Positions 37,986 to 47,147 of a stretch of DNA of 64,000 bases are shown here, piece by piece (position 1 is the stretch's first letter; each line of letters begins with the position of its first letter). The notes below the pieces were generated by a model that worked only from the letters and a program-made list of their open reading frames with translations, had not been told where the DNA came from and did no database searches. The translations under genes and the position numbers were made by a program. Source of the stretch: Patiriisocius sp047730165 (GTDB taxonomy: Bacteria > Bacteroidota > Bacteroidia > Flavobacteriales > Flavobacteriaceae); assembly GCF_047730165.1 (NCBI RefSeq), contig NZ_CP159834.1, positions 1,674,001 to 1,738,000 on the forward strand. The letters run 5' to 3'.

Positions 37986-40475
37986 CTAAAGTGTAAACCT
38001 GTTGTTGTTCACAAAGAAAAGGGAGTTTACAAAAAGAAGCTTTCCATTTTCCCAGAAAGACCTAAACATTACGTCGTCTACAAAGTAGATAATACTACCA
38101 CTACCCATTCTCGCTTCTCCAAAAGTCATGCTATCTGTAAGGCCTTCTTTGGCGTCTACACCAGAAAAACCTGATACTGTTTCTGGAGCTCCTTTAATAT
38201 AGCCTACGTTATAACCATTTTCCAAAAACTGGTATGAAGTTCCTCCTAGCTTAAGACTGTAATAGCTGTCTCCATAACCAAAGGCCATAGGGTGAGATGC
38301 GTCTAGCGTTGTTTTGTAGATACTCCCAGTAATCAAATCTTTTACGTTCTCACGTTCTCGCTGGTCATATGGCGTTAAGTTTCCTTTTGACTCCTCCTTC
38401 TTCTCATCATCATCTTCTGCTGCTTTATTTTGGTTTAAATCAAAACCGTCTTTTCCTGCAAAAGAACGAACCGCTCCTGCCATTGCGATTATTTTACCTC
38501 CATTGCGTACCCAATCTTTAATGCCATCAATAGCCTCGTCGTTAAGTTTGCTGCCGTACCAACCACTTGGTAATACAAGTATGTCAAAGTTTTTAAGAGA
38601 AGCTGCGCTAAAATCGCCAGTATCAATATTAGTTACTGGATATTTTAAGTCTTGCTCAAAGAAATGCCATAACGAACCAAAACTTAAAGATGAAACGCCA
38701 TCTCCTCGCAACATCGCAATGCGTTGTTTATTAATTAGCTTGATGTCTGGTGATCCAAAATCTGTGCGGTTGTCACTAAAACTTGTATTGGAAGCGTGTA
38801 GTTTACGCTCGTGTTTATTTGCGATTTTTGTCACGGTTGCTGCAAACTCAATGTTAGATCTATTGTCACTTTTTGTGATTACCAAGGTTCCTTTATCAAA
38901 AGTCTTTCCTTCAAAACTTAGGTCTTTTTCAGAAAACCGAACTTTAATATCGTTCTGAAGTAACTCAGCTAAAAACCGAGCATCGCTCATAGAATTCCAT
39001 TTTACCAGATACCCTGCGGCGCCTGCATACACTTGGTTGATTTCTTTAACATATGGGTTTCTTCCATTTGCTGCCACGGTTGTTTTACTGGCAACGGCAT
39101 CAAGACCATAGGCGTGAGGGATACTCCAGGCTGTAATATCATAGGTGAGCGGGTCACTCAATTTTGCATCTGGTTCAAATAAGGCTTTGACCATTTTGCC
39201 TTTTGGTTGGGTAGCGCTGACAACGAGTGCGCCAGTTGCGTCCATAGATGCGTTTTTGTTTTGGCTATAATTGAAACCGTTCACATTTCCGCCGTCAGAA
39301 AAACCATATTTTATATCGTGCTTATCTAACAAGTTGGTTAAGGCTTTTAATTTATCTGGATTCCCTTTAAGCACGTAACTCTTGTATTCAATATCGCTAT
39401 TGATGAAGAATTTTTTAAACTCTGTGTTTAATTTAGTCGCATTCTTACTTCCCATTTCTACTGTAGAGAGTCCCGTAGTGGTGTGATGCGCGGCTCTATC
39501 TTTTAAGGTAAGAACAAAACCTTCATCTGTATTAATGCCAAGGCCTGCACGTCCATGACCCGCCTGTTCGTAAGTCATTCCAATGGCGCCCATAAAAGTT
39601 GGGTAGGTGTCGCCATAACTTGGGTAGAGCAAATCAAAACGCTCTCTCGTGAAAAATAACCATCCTTCTTGATCAAAATATTTAGCGTGATTTTTTCCTA
39701 TATCTGTTTGAAAGCTACGCTGAAAGTCTGTAATCACTTCGTGAAATGGTTCTGCAGCTGGCGCGAAGTAATACGGCTCATTGATTCCTTGTTCGTGAAA
39801 ATCTACGTGAATGTGTGGCATCCATTGATTGTAAATTTTAAGTCTTTGTTGGCTCTCAACTTGCGTTGCCCAAGCCCAATCACGATTTAAGTCAAAAAGA
39901 TAGTGGTTAGGACGACCACCTGGCCACGGCTCATTGTGCTCTGCCGCTGTCTGTAATACATCGTATGGGGTAGATTTTACTTGATTATACCAGTTTGCAT
40001 ATCGATCACGACCATCAGGATTTACGCATGGATCGATAATCACAACGGTGTTTTCCAGCCAAGCTTGTTTTTTAGTAATCAATTCATAGACAGTGGCCAT
40101 TGCAGCTTCTGTGCTAGAAGCTTCGTTACCATGAACGTTGTAACTCAACCAAACGATGGCAACTTCTGGATTTGCACTTCCAGTCTCGAGTCTGGCATTT
40201 ATTAAATTATTTTTGCGGATGGTCTCAATATTGGCAAGATTTTCTGGCGTAGATACAATAGCGTATGTGAGTGGTCTTCGCTCATTTGTTTTACCATATT
40301 CAGCATACGTGACCATCGCGCTATTTTCTGCGACGTGCTCAAAATAGTTTACTACATCTGCGTGTCGTGTAAATTGCGCTCCTATTTCATACCCTAAGAA
40401 AGCCTCAGGTGATTGTAATTGGGCGGTTGCTGAAATGCTAAAAACCGCAATAAAGAGATATAAAAAGTTTTTCAT
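37986..40475 (-). CDS. exported M14-family zinc carboxypeptidase
   Basis: An 829-residue secreted or periplasmic peptidase. Signal peptide residues 1-18 (VFSISATAQ). Zinc ligands: His115 and Glu118 in 'NVHGNEASSTEA', and a histidine in 'HIHVDFHEQG' (221-230). 'NPDGRDRYANWY' holds the substrate-carboxylate arginine region. The C-terminal 400 residues contain a glutamine-amidotransferase-like fold ('FDILVLPSGWYGSKLNDEAI', 'GGKIIAMAGAV'), as in other large Bacteroidota M14 proteins. It probably trims peptides for nutrition. It stands alone. Confidence 0.9.
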   Translation of the reverse strand: MKNFLYLFIAVFSISATAQLQSPEAFLGYEIGAQFTRHADVVNYFEHVAENSAMVTYAEYGKTNERRPLTYAIVSTPENLANIETIRKNNLINARLETGSANPEVAIVWLSYNVHGNEASSTEAAMATVYELITKKQAWLENTVVIIDPCVNPDGRDRYANWYNQVKSTPYDVLQTAAEHNEPWPGGRPNHYLFDLNRDWAWATQVESQQRLKIYNQWMPHIHVDFHEQGINEPYYFAPAAEPFHEVITDFQRSFQTDIGKNHAKYFDQEGWLFFTRERFDLLYPSYGDTYPTFMGAIGMTYEQAGHGRAGLGINTDEGFVLTLKDRAAHHTTTGLSTVEMGSKNATKLNTEFKKFFINSDIEYKSYVLKGNPDKLKALTNLLDKHDIKYGFSDGGNVNGFNYSQNKNASMDATGALVVSATQPKGKMVKALFEPDAKLSDPLTYDITAWSIPHAYGLDAVASKTTVAANGRNPYVKEINQVYAGAAGYLVKWNSMSDARFLAELLQNDIKVRFSEKDLSFEGKTFDKGTLVITKSDNRSNIEFAATVTKIANKHERKLHASNTSFSDNRTDFGSPDIKLINKQRIAMLRGDGVSSLSFGSLWHFFEQDLKYPVTNIDTGDFSAASLKNFDILVLPSGWYGSKLNDEAIDGIKDWVRNGGKIIAMAGAVRSFAGKDGFDLNQNKAAEDDDEKKEESKGNLTPYDQRERENVKDLITGSIYKTTLDASHPMAFGYGDSYYSLKLGGTSYQFLENGYNVGYIKGAPETVSGFSGVDAKEGLTDSMTFGEARMGSGSIIYFVDDVMFRSFWENGKLLFVNSLFFVNNNRFTL

Positions 40476-40557
40476 GGCTGTATTTTAATGAAGGTTAAAG
40501 ATAATTGAAATAACAACTATTTTTTTAAATACAACTCATAAAATTCTAATACAGGAG

Positions 40558-41004
40558 CTACTCTAAATAGGCGGGAATCTCCTCTAGAAAGATATAGCGC
40601 TCCTTCTCAAAATCCATCCGGCAATAATAATGAGATAGCCCATTGGTTATCATCAGGTTCGTTGCATTTAATACAAAATTATACCGAGCAATCTGATCAA
40701 AAGTTTCTTGCTTGATTTCGATTTTTGGCGCTTTACACTCTACGATGAGATGGATACTGCCGTCGCTGTTAAACACTACTATATCATAGCGTTTGGTTGT
40801 TTTATTAAGCTTTATTTGCTTCTCAACGTTGATCAGTGACAGTGGATATTTTTTTTCTGACATAAGAAAATGCACCACATGTTGCCGTACCCATTCTTCT
40901 GGTGTGAGTACCACAAATTTTTTCCTTATGACGTCAAAAATCATCGGTTTGTTTTCGTTACTTTTGAAACGAAACTCATACGTTGGAAAATGTAATTGTT
41001 GCAT
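40558..41004 (-). CDS. stand-alone HsdR N-terminal (PD-(D/E)xK) protein
   Basis: A 148-residue protein resembling only the N-terminal nuclease domain of type I restriction subunit HsdR. Residues Asp74 ('RYDIVVFNSDG') and Glu89-Cys-Lys91 ('LIVECKAP') make a PD-(D/E)xK site. There is no helicase part, HsdM or HsdS nearby, so it is not a restriction system. I chose MQQLHFPTYEF (41004) over the in-frame start at 41025. It lies divergently from holA; the same pairing occurs in other Bacteroidota as far as I recall, pointing to a housekeeping role in DNA maintenance. Confidence 0.8.
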   Translation of the reverse strand: MQQLHFPTYEFRFKSNENKPMIFDVIRKKFVVLTPEEWVRQHVVHFLMSEKKYPLSLINVEKQIKLNKTTKRYDIVVFNSDGSIHLIVECKAPKIEIKQETFDQIARYNFVLNATNLMITNGLSHYYCRMDFEKERYIFLEEIPAYLE

Positions 41005-41176
41005 TGCTGTAAAGGTATATTTCAATTCTGACTTAGGAATGCAGAATTCAGAGTTTTCTATAGGTATATTGAAAAGACTTTGTCATACTGTTCTGATATC
41101 TTTGGAGTTGAAGTACACCAACGTGGCGAGTTTTGAATTCATCTAAAATCGTATAGCTAAAATCAAAAATTAAAAA

Positions 41177-42181
41177 ATGCCCTTAGATAAAGTAAAATCT
41201 ATCATCACAGATATAAAGAGTAAAAACTTTAAACCCATTTATTTCCTAATGGGTGATGAGCCATATTATATAGATGCTATCTCAGATTTTATCGCAAAAA
41301 GCGTACTCACCGAAGAAGAGCGAGGTTTTAATCAGGTGGTATTATACGGCCGTGATGTCACTATTGATGACGTCGTTAGTAATGCCAAAAGATATCCAAT
41401 GATGGCAGAGAAGCAAGTAATCATTGTGCGCGAAGCGCAAGATTTATCTCGCACTATAGAAAACCTTGTTGGCTATGCAACAAACCCGCAGCCATCAACG
41501 GTGCTTGTTATGTGCTATAAGTATAAGAAGCTGGATGCGCGTAAAAAGTTAAGTAAAGTACTTAAAAAAACGGGCGAACTTTTTGAAAGTAAAAAACTTT
41601 ATGATAATCAAGTTCCCAACTGGATCTCAAGAGTGCTGCAAGGTAAGGGACATACAATTACACCTAAGGCGGCACTAATGCTCGTCGAGTTTTTAGGGAA
41701 TGACCTAGGGAAAGTAAATAACGAGCTTGAAAAGCTACTCCTTATCATAAAACCTGGAGAACAGATTACGCCTCAAATTATAGAGCGGAATATTGGGATC
41801 AGTAAAGACTTTAATAATTTTGAGTTGCAGAACGCACTTGGGGCAAAAGATTTTAAAAAAGCCTACAGGATTATTACATATTTTTCTCAAAACCCAAAAG
41901 ACCATCCTATTGTACTTACGGTCGCTCTATTATATAGTTTCTTCTCAAAACTACTTAAGTATCATTCGCTCACGAATAAAAGCGAAGCCGCAAAAGTGCT
42001 TGGTGTGAATCCCTATTTTTTAAAGGATTATCAACAAGCAGCTGGCAACTATCCAATGAAAAAGGTGAGCAGTATTATTTCAGTCATTAGAGATGTAGAT
42101 CTCAAAAGTAAAGGAGTAGGAGCTTCCGGACTTCCGCAGGGAGATTTGTTGAAAGAGCTTTTAGTAGGGATTTTTGATTAA
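41177..42181 (+). CDS. holA: DNA polymerase III subunit delta
   Basis: Clamp-loader delta subunit, 334 residues as expected. It starts 'VKSIITDIKSKNFKPIYFLM' and 'GDEPYYIDAISDF', the delta signature, followed by 'ARKKLSKVLKKTGELF', 'LVEFLGNDLGKVNNELEKL' and the C-terminal collar helices ('LAALLYSFFSK'-like, 'PQGDLLKELLVGIF'). Followed 51 nt later by a large outer-membrane protein gene. Confidence 0.94.
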   Translation: MPLDKVKSIITDIKSKNFKPIYFLMGDEPYYIDAISDFIAKSVLTEEERGFNQVVLYGRDVTIDDVVSNAKRYPMMAEKQVIIVREAQDLSRTIENLVGYATNPQPSTVLVMCYKYKKLDARKKLSKVLKKTGELFESKKLYDNQVPNWISRVLQGKGHTITPKAALMLVEFLGNDLGKVNNELEKLLLIIKPGEQITPQIIERNIGISKDFNNFELQNALGAKDFKKAYRIITYFSQNPKDHPIVLTVALLYSFFSKLLKYHSLTNKSEAAKVLGVNPYFLKDYQQAAGNYPMKKVSSIISVIRDVDLKSKGVGASGLPQGDLLKELLVGIFD

Positions 42182-42232
42182 TATGGTTTTGGATGACAAC
42201 AATCTTTACAAAAATGCTGTTATATAAATTAT

Positions 42233-44866
42233 ATGTCTAAGAACCGCTTTTTGTTACTCCTCAGTACCTGTATGCTACATATAGTATTATTGCAAGCTCA
42301 GGATGCGAATTCGAGTGTCCAAGATTCAATTTTCGGAGAAAATATATTATCGAGTATATTTTCTGAAACCGAAATTTCAAAAAGTTATTTCTATATTTCC
42401 CTATGGGGGCAGCGCTACAGACAAGCATATGCTACGCCTGTTGCGGCTCCTGTTGTCGACCTTGCGAAGTATGAAGGCGGTTTATATTTTGTAAAACAAT
42501 GGGGAGCTAAGAGCGCACGAGCATTACTATTGGCCGATGCAAAAGGCAACAAATATGTGCTGCGAGCTCTACGGAAAAATCCAACAGCATATCTCAACAA
42601 TGGAGCGCTAAAGCAGGAATATGAAGAGGGCGAACTCGAAGACACCTTTACGGCAGATTTTATTGACGATGTGGGCACGGGTGCGCATCCTTATATTTCC
42701 CTTGTGGTAGGTTCCTTGGCGCGTGATCTAGAAGTTCCACATACTTATTCCTCCTTGATTTATGTCCCTCGCGACGGCGCTCTCGGTACGTTTGCCCAAA
42801 ATTATGACGGAGCACTTTATTATATTGAAAAGCAAATCCCTTCGGAAATGTTGTCTTTTGATCACACAGCTTCAAACGATACACTAGTTACAACGCAGAA
42901 GGTGCTGGATCAGTTAAGAGCAGGTGCTTCAAATAAAATAGATGAAACTGGATATATAAGAGCGCGTATATTTGATATGCTTATAGGTGATTGGAATCGA
43001 AACGAATCACAATGGGATTGGCTTAGTTCTAGTACGAATGGAATAACGGTATATACACCTATCTCTAAAAATAGCGATCAAGCATTTTCTAAAATGGGTG
43101 ATGGTCCGTTAATGCGTTTGATAACCTATTTCTCAAAAAAACGCAGGAATTTAGAAAACTATAGCGGCGAATTAGTGAATCCAAAATGGCTCAATAAAAG
43201 CGCCTTTACTTTAGACAAAGCCTTGATTTCAAATCTCGATGCATCTTTTTGGGATTGCGAAGCTAAAAAGCTAAAGTCGGCACTCACAGACGAAGTTATG
43301 GAAAAGGCCTTTTCTAGAGTCCCACAGGAACTTGATGCTGGCATTTCAGAAGAAATAATTTTAAATTTAAAAAAAAGACGGGAGCAGTTGCCGCAGCTGG
43401 TTAACGCTTATGTAAAGCTACTCAGCAAACTCGTTATCATAAAAGGAACTGATAAAAATGATCGTTTTATCATAGAACGAAAGCCAGACGGAAGCACTAA
43501 AGTTACCGGGCAAGACAAAGAGGGGCTTGGAGTTCTTTTTTACAGTAATACGATCCGAAAATGGGATACAGATCAGGTTTGGTTGTACGGTCTTGATGGT
43601 AATGATTCTTTTGAAGTGCTAGGTGCTGGTGCAAAGCAGATGCCAATCTATATTTTTGGTGGAGCAGATAATGACAGCTACGATATTAAAAATGAGAAAG
43701 ACATTCGTTTGTATGATTTTTCTTCTCAGGCTACAACACTTTCTTCTACCCGTCTAAAAGTGAACATGATTGATGAGCCAGAAGCGGGCCTCTATGATCA
43801 AGAACGTTTACAGCGTTTTACAAATAAAGTAAGGCCTTTGCTTGGGGTGAATGTGGACGATGGTTTGCGAGTAGGAGTTGAGAGCACCTTTACAGATTAT
43901 GGTTTTCAACATACTCCATTTACGCAACAACATACATTGACTGCGGCATTTTATTTTGCTGCTTCAGGTTTTGATTTGCAGTATACTGGGCAATGGGTTC
44001 ACGCTATAGACCAGTTTGATATAGGGCTTGATCTACAAGCCACTACTCCTAATTACACACTTAACTTTTTCGGTTTTGGCAATGAGTCGAGCAGCCCTAA
44101 TGAGGAGGATCCAGATACTTTTAAACTTGACTATAACAGAGTACGGGTGCAAAAGTTTAAAGTCGCACCTTGGGTTTCTTATCGTGATCCTTATGGGCAT
44201 TCTTTAAAAACAACACTAGCCTATAAATCGATTGCCATTGAGGAAACCAATAGTCGCTTTATTCAGAGCTATTATGAAAGCAATGACAGTGCGACAAAAA
44301 ATAGTTTTATTGAACTAGCGGCAACGGCCTATTACGATGATTCTATACAAGACCTCATTCCATTTCTTGATTTAGTAGTCACTATGGTTGCAGGTAGCGC
44401 GTTTAATATAACCGAAACCAGCAATGCCGTATTTGCAAATCCAAAGCTTGATATTGGGCTTCCTTTTGATGCAGAAGAGCGTATGAAAATCATGAGTTGC
44501 TTAGCGTCTTATATTAATTTTAATAACAATATTGAGTTTTATCAAGGAGCAAGTTTAGGGGCTGAAACTGGTTTGCGAGGCTATCGAAATCAACGTTTCA
44601 CTGGGTTAAACTCCTTTGTCCAAAGTAGTGACTTACGTGTTAAGATAAACCGCATACAAACAAAACTAATTCCTATAGATATTGGGGTGTATGGAGGTTT
44701 TGATTATGGTAGAGTATGGATTAAAAATGACACTTCAAATGATTGGAAGACATCTATTGGTGGTGGTTTGTTCTTTGATACTTCGGGGGTATTAGTGGGT
44801 AATATTTCTGCATTCTCGAGTGAAGAGGGGCTTCGTGTTGCCGTGCGCTTAGGTGTTGGATTTTAA
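42233..44866 (+). CDS. large outer-membrane protein with kinase-like motif
   Basis: An 877-residue exported protein: signal peptide 1-22, an N-terminal soluble half (about 50-420), and a C-terminal beta-barrel-like half ending in 'VAVRLGVGF'. In other Bacteroidota this sequence occurs as the C-terminal part of larger metallophosphoesterase proteins (recalled); here the phosphoesterase is missing. Residues about 240-260 read 'RARIFDMLIGDWNRNESQWD'; the equivalent 'IGDWDRHxDQW' form resembles the catalytic loop of atypical kinases, but Asp and His are Asn here. Glycan-phosphate metabolism or surface sensing is possible; function unknown. Confidence 0.65.
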   Translation: MSKNRFLLLLSTCMLHIVLLQAQDANSSVQDSIFGENILSSIFSETEISKSYFYISLWGQRYRQAYATPVAAPVVDLAKYEGGLYFVKQWGAKSARALLLADAKGNKYVLRALRKNPTAYLNNGALKQEYEEGELEDTFTADFIDDVGTGAHPYISLVVGSLARDLEVPHTYSSLIYVPRDGALGTFAQNYDGALYYIEKQIPSEMLSFDHTASNDTLVTTQKVLDQLRAGASNKIDETGYIRARIFDMLIGDWNRNESQWDWLSSSTNGITVYTPISKNSDQAFSKMGDGPLMRLITYFSKKRRNLENYSGELVNPKWLNKSAFTLDKALISNLDASFWDCEAKKLKSALTDEVMEKAFSRVPQELDAGISEEIILNLKKRREQLPQLVNAYVKLLSKLVIIKGTDKNDRFIIERKPDGSTKVTGQDKEGLGVLFYSNTIRKWDTDQVWLYGLDGNDSFEVLGAGAKQMPIYIFGGADNDSYDIKNEKDIRLYDFSSQATTLSSTRLKVNMIDEPEAGLYDQERLQRFTNKVRPLLGVNVDDGLRVGVESTFTDYGFQHTPFTQQHTLTAAFYFAASGFDLQYTGQWVHAIDQFDIGLDLQATTPNYTLNFFGFGNESSSPNEEDPDTFKLDYNRVRVQKFKVAPWVSYRDPYGHSLKTTLAYKSIAIEETNSRFIQSYYESNDSATKNSFIELAATAYYDDSIQDLIPFLDLVVTMVAGSAFNITETSNAVFANPKLDIGLPFDAEERMKIMSCLASYINFNNNIEFYQGASLGAETGLRGYRNQRFTGLNSFVQSSDLRVKINRIQTKLIPIDIGVYGGFDYGRVWIKNDTSNDWKTSIGGGLFFDTSGVLVGNISAFSSEEGLRVAVRLGVGF

Positions 44867-44892
44867 AATAAAATGAGCCAACACCTTTTTTT
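44851..44892 (+). terminator. terminator overlapping a stop codon
   Basis: AGGTGTTGG (inside the last codons) pairs with CCAACACCT 12 nt after the stop, then a T7 tail. The left arm lies within the coding region. Confidence 0.75.
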
Positions 44893-44919
44893 AAATAACA
44901 TTATTAAGCAAAAATAAAA

Positions 44920-45300
44920 CTACCTTTTACTCACGCTGTACTTGCCAGCGCCCATAAGTGCAATCGTTACAAAACCTGCTAAATAAAGCAAGGCCATTTC
45001 TTTTTTTGCTAATGGGTCTGCGCCGTGAATCATAAATGCGGCAACGGCCATTGTAATGATTGCAGGAATCGCTGTCCATCTCACTTTGTACCCAATAATA
45101 ATGAGAAGCGGCGAAATTACCTCACCAATGATCACAAGAATAGAAGTTACCAAGGCGCCAATGCCTAAGGGGTCGCCTACAATCTCGAGGTTTCCGTTAA
45201 AAACTTCAAGCATTTTTGGGATTCCATGTGTGAGCATAAGGCCGCCAAAGCTTATGCGCATTACTAATGCTCCTATTGAAAAACTTCCAGATGTAGTCAT
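44920..45300 (-). CDS. DoxX family membrane protein
   Basis: A 126-residue inner-membrane protein with four helices of the DoxX family ('RISFGGLMLTHGIPKML', 'LGIGALVTSILVIIGEVISPL'). Members accompany quinone or thiol metabolism, but no specific reaction can be assigned. Single gene, convergent with the gene before and divergent from menA. Confidence 0.85.
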   Translation of the reverse strand: MTTSGSFSIGALVMRISFGGLMLTHGIPKMLEVFNGNLEIVGDPLGIGALVTSILVIIGEVISPLLIIIGYKVRWTAIPAIITMAVAAFMIHGADPLAKKEMALLYLAGFVTIALMGAGKYSVSKR

Positions 45301-45402
45301 ATTGTTTTTGGATTAAGTTTAAGTTTTAAATGTAAGAAAAAAATGTAAAATGAAAAGAGATTATGTAATAATTGTTAGGCCTGCGGCTTGATATAAATTC
45401 CC

Positions 45403-45410
45403 TATTTTTG
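45403..45410 (+). promoter_or_regulatory. -7 promoter box for the men cluster
   Basis: TATTTTTG followed by C, 19 nt before the menA start; no clear -33. Confidence 0.4.
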
Positions 45411-45429
45411 CTGTAACTTATATCTACAC

Positions 45430-46335
45430 ATGCAAAAAGTAAAAGCTTGGATTTCTGCAGCACGTTTGCGCACTTTGCCACTTTCTATCTCGGGAATTTT
45501 AATGGCTGCCGCTGCCGCTGTAAACGAAGGCGAGTTTTCTATGGTGATCTTAATTTTAGCTTTGTTAACTACCTTAGGTTTTCAGGTGCTTTCAAATTTT
45601 GCGAACGATTATGGAGATGGAAAGAAAGGAACAGATAATAAGGATAGAGTAGGCCCTGTGCGCGCTATGCAAGGCGGATTACTTAACGCAAGAGAATTAA
45701 AACGCGGAATGATTGTGACGGCAATAATCACCATTTTATTGTCTACAATGCTCATTTTTCAAGCCTTTGGGAGCGACAATTTAGTGCTAGCGTTTATTTT
45801 TTTCAACCTTGGTATTGCCGCGATAATTGCTGCAGTAAAATATACCGTTGGCGACAATGCATACGGGTATCGCGCAATGGGAGATGTTTTTGTATTTATT
45901 TTTTTTGGGCTTGTAGGTGTCGTAGGTTGTTACTTTCTTTTTACTACGGAAATAACAAGCCTCATATTTTTGCCAGCAATGACTATTGGGCTCTTAAGCA
46001 CGGCGGTATTGAACTTAAATAATATGCGCGATCGCATACCAGATCGGGCGGTGAATAAGAATACATTGGCCGTAGTTCTTGGAGGGAAAAAGGTGAAGTA
46101 TTATCATTATGCATTGCTTATTGGAGCCGCTATTACTGCAGTGCTGTATTCTTATTTGGCTTACGATTTAAGCATCGCTTTTTTACCTATCATAGCACTT
46201 TTTCCTATGATTTTTAATGCAATTAAAGTCTATAAAAATAAGATCCCGGCATTGTTGGATCCAGAACTAAAAAAGGTAGCGTTAAGTACTTTTTTCTTTG
46301 CCTTCTTGCATATAGTGGTATCATTCTGGTTGTAA
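45430..46335 (+). CDS. menA: 1,4-dihydroxy-2-naphthoate polyprenyltransferase
   Basis: MenA attaches the isoprenoid tail to DHNA in menaquinone synthesis at the inner membrane. The 301-residue protein has about nine hydrophobic helices and the prenyl-diphosphate motif 'NFANDYGDGKKGTD' (NDxxD type) plus 'NNMRDRIPDRAVNKNTLAV' as the second Asp-rich loop. First gene of a plus-strand series that also includes menC and menE, giving three steps of menaquinone synthesis. Confidence 0.95.
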   Translation: MQKVKAWISAARLRTLPLSISGILMAAAAAVNEGEFSMVILILALLTTLGFQVLSNFANDYGDGKKGTDNKDRVGPVRAMQGGLLNARELKRGMIVTAIITILLSTMLIFQAFGSDNLVLAFIFFNLGIAAIIAAVKYTVGDNAYGYRAMGDVFVFIFFGLVGVVGCYFLFTTEITSLIFLPAMTIGLLSTAVLNLNNMRDRIPDRAVNKNTLAVVLGGKKVKYYHYALLIGAAITAVLYSYLAYDLSIAFLPIIALFPMIFNAIKVYKNKIPALLDPELKKVALSTFFFAFLHIVVSFWL

Positions 46336-46384
46336 ATATCGGCTATCAAAAACAAAGCGTTTAATTGGAATAAAAGACGAAAAA

Positions 46385-47065
46385 ATGAAAATTACATACT
46401 ACGGTCAGAACACGCTGGCGTTAAAAATAGGGGAGTTCCATATTATCGTAGATCCGTTTATTACAGGCAATGATCTTGCAAAAGATAAAGTGAATATCAA
46501 GGAGCTAAAAGCAGACTATATTTTGTTGACACACGCCCATCAAGATCATATACTCGATGCAGAGGCGATTGCAAAGAATACGAGCGCGGTGATCGTGAGT
46601 AATTATGAGATAGCGATGCATTATCAAGCAAAAGGCTTTGATGTGCACCCTATGAATCACGGTGGTAGCTGGCAGTTTGCCTTCGGAAATGTAAAGTACG
46701 TAAACGCAGTTCATACAAGCTCATTCCCTGATGGAACTTACGGAGGCCAACCCGGGGGTTTTGTGATTGAAGGAGAGCATAAGAACATCTATATCGCTGG
46801 TGATACAGCGCTTACTATGGATATGAAACTCATTCCATTACGCACGAAACTAGACCTTGCTATTTTACCTATAGGTGATAACTTTACAATGGGAATAGAT
46901 GATGCCATCACTGCAAGCGATTTTGTGGAATGTAATAAAGTGCTGGGGGTGCATTATGACACCTTTGGCTATATTGAGATAGACCATCAAGAAGCAAAAC
47001 GTAAATTTTATGACGCAGATAAAGATTTGATGTTGTTAGATATCGGCGAAGCTATCGAACTATAA
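46385..47065 (+). CDS. metallo-beta-lactamase-fold hydrolase (UPF0173)
   Basis: A 226-residue metal-dependent hydrolase. Motif 'THAHQDHILD' (HxHxDH) binds zinc; 'IYIAGDTAL' and the later 'GVHYDTFG' give the remaining ligands. It matches the UPF0173 family in length and ending. Substrate unknown. Its place in the men cluster may only reflect co-expression. Confidence 0.88.
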   Translation: MKITYYGQNTLALKIGEFHIIVDPFITGNDLAKDKVNIKELKADYILLTHAHQDHILDAEAIAKNTSAVIVSNYEIAMHYQAKGFDVHPMNHGGSWQFAFGNVKYVNAVHTSSFPDGTYGGQPGGFVIEGEHKNIYIAGDTALTMDMKLIPLRTKLDLAILPIGDNFTMGIDDAITASDFVECNKVLGVHYDTFGYIEIDHQEAKRKFYDADKDLMLLDIGEAIEL

Positions 47066-47113
47066 ATCGATGTTAAATACAGGAGGTATCTATATTCAGA
47101 TTATATAAAATAG

Positions 47114-47121
47114 TAAATTTG
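47114..47121 (+). promoter_or_regulatory. -7 promoter box before PAP2 gene
   Basis: TAAATTTG, 26 nt before the PAP2 start; may be a second promoter inside the cluster. Confidence 0.3.
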
Positions 47122-47147
47122 AGTAACCATTAAAAAGGACCATTTAC

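Noticed and set aside
40558..41004. Type I restriction system
   Set aside because: Only an HsdR N-terminal-like domain is present; no helicase, HsdM or HsdS nearby.
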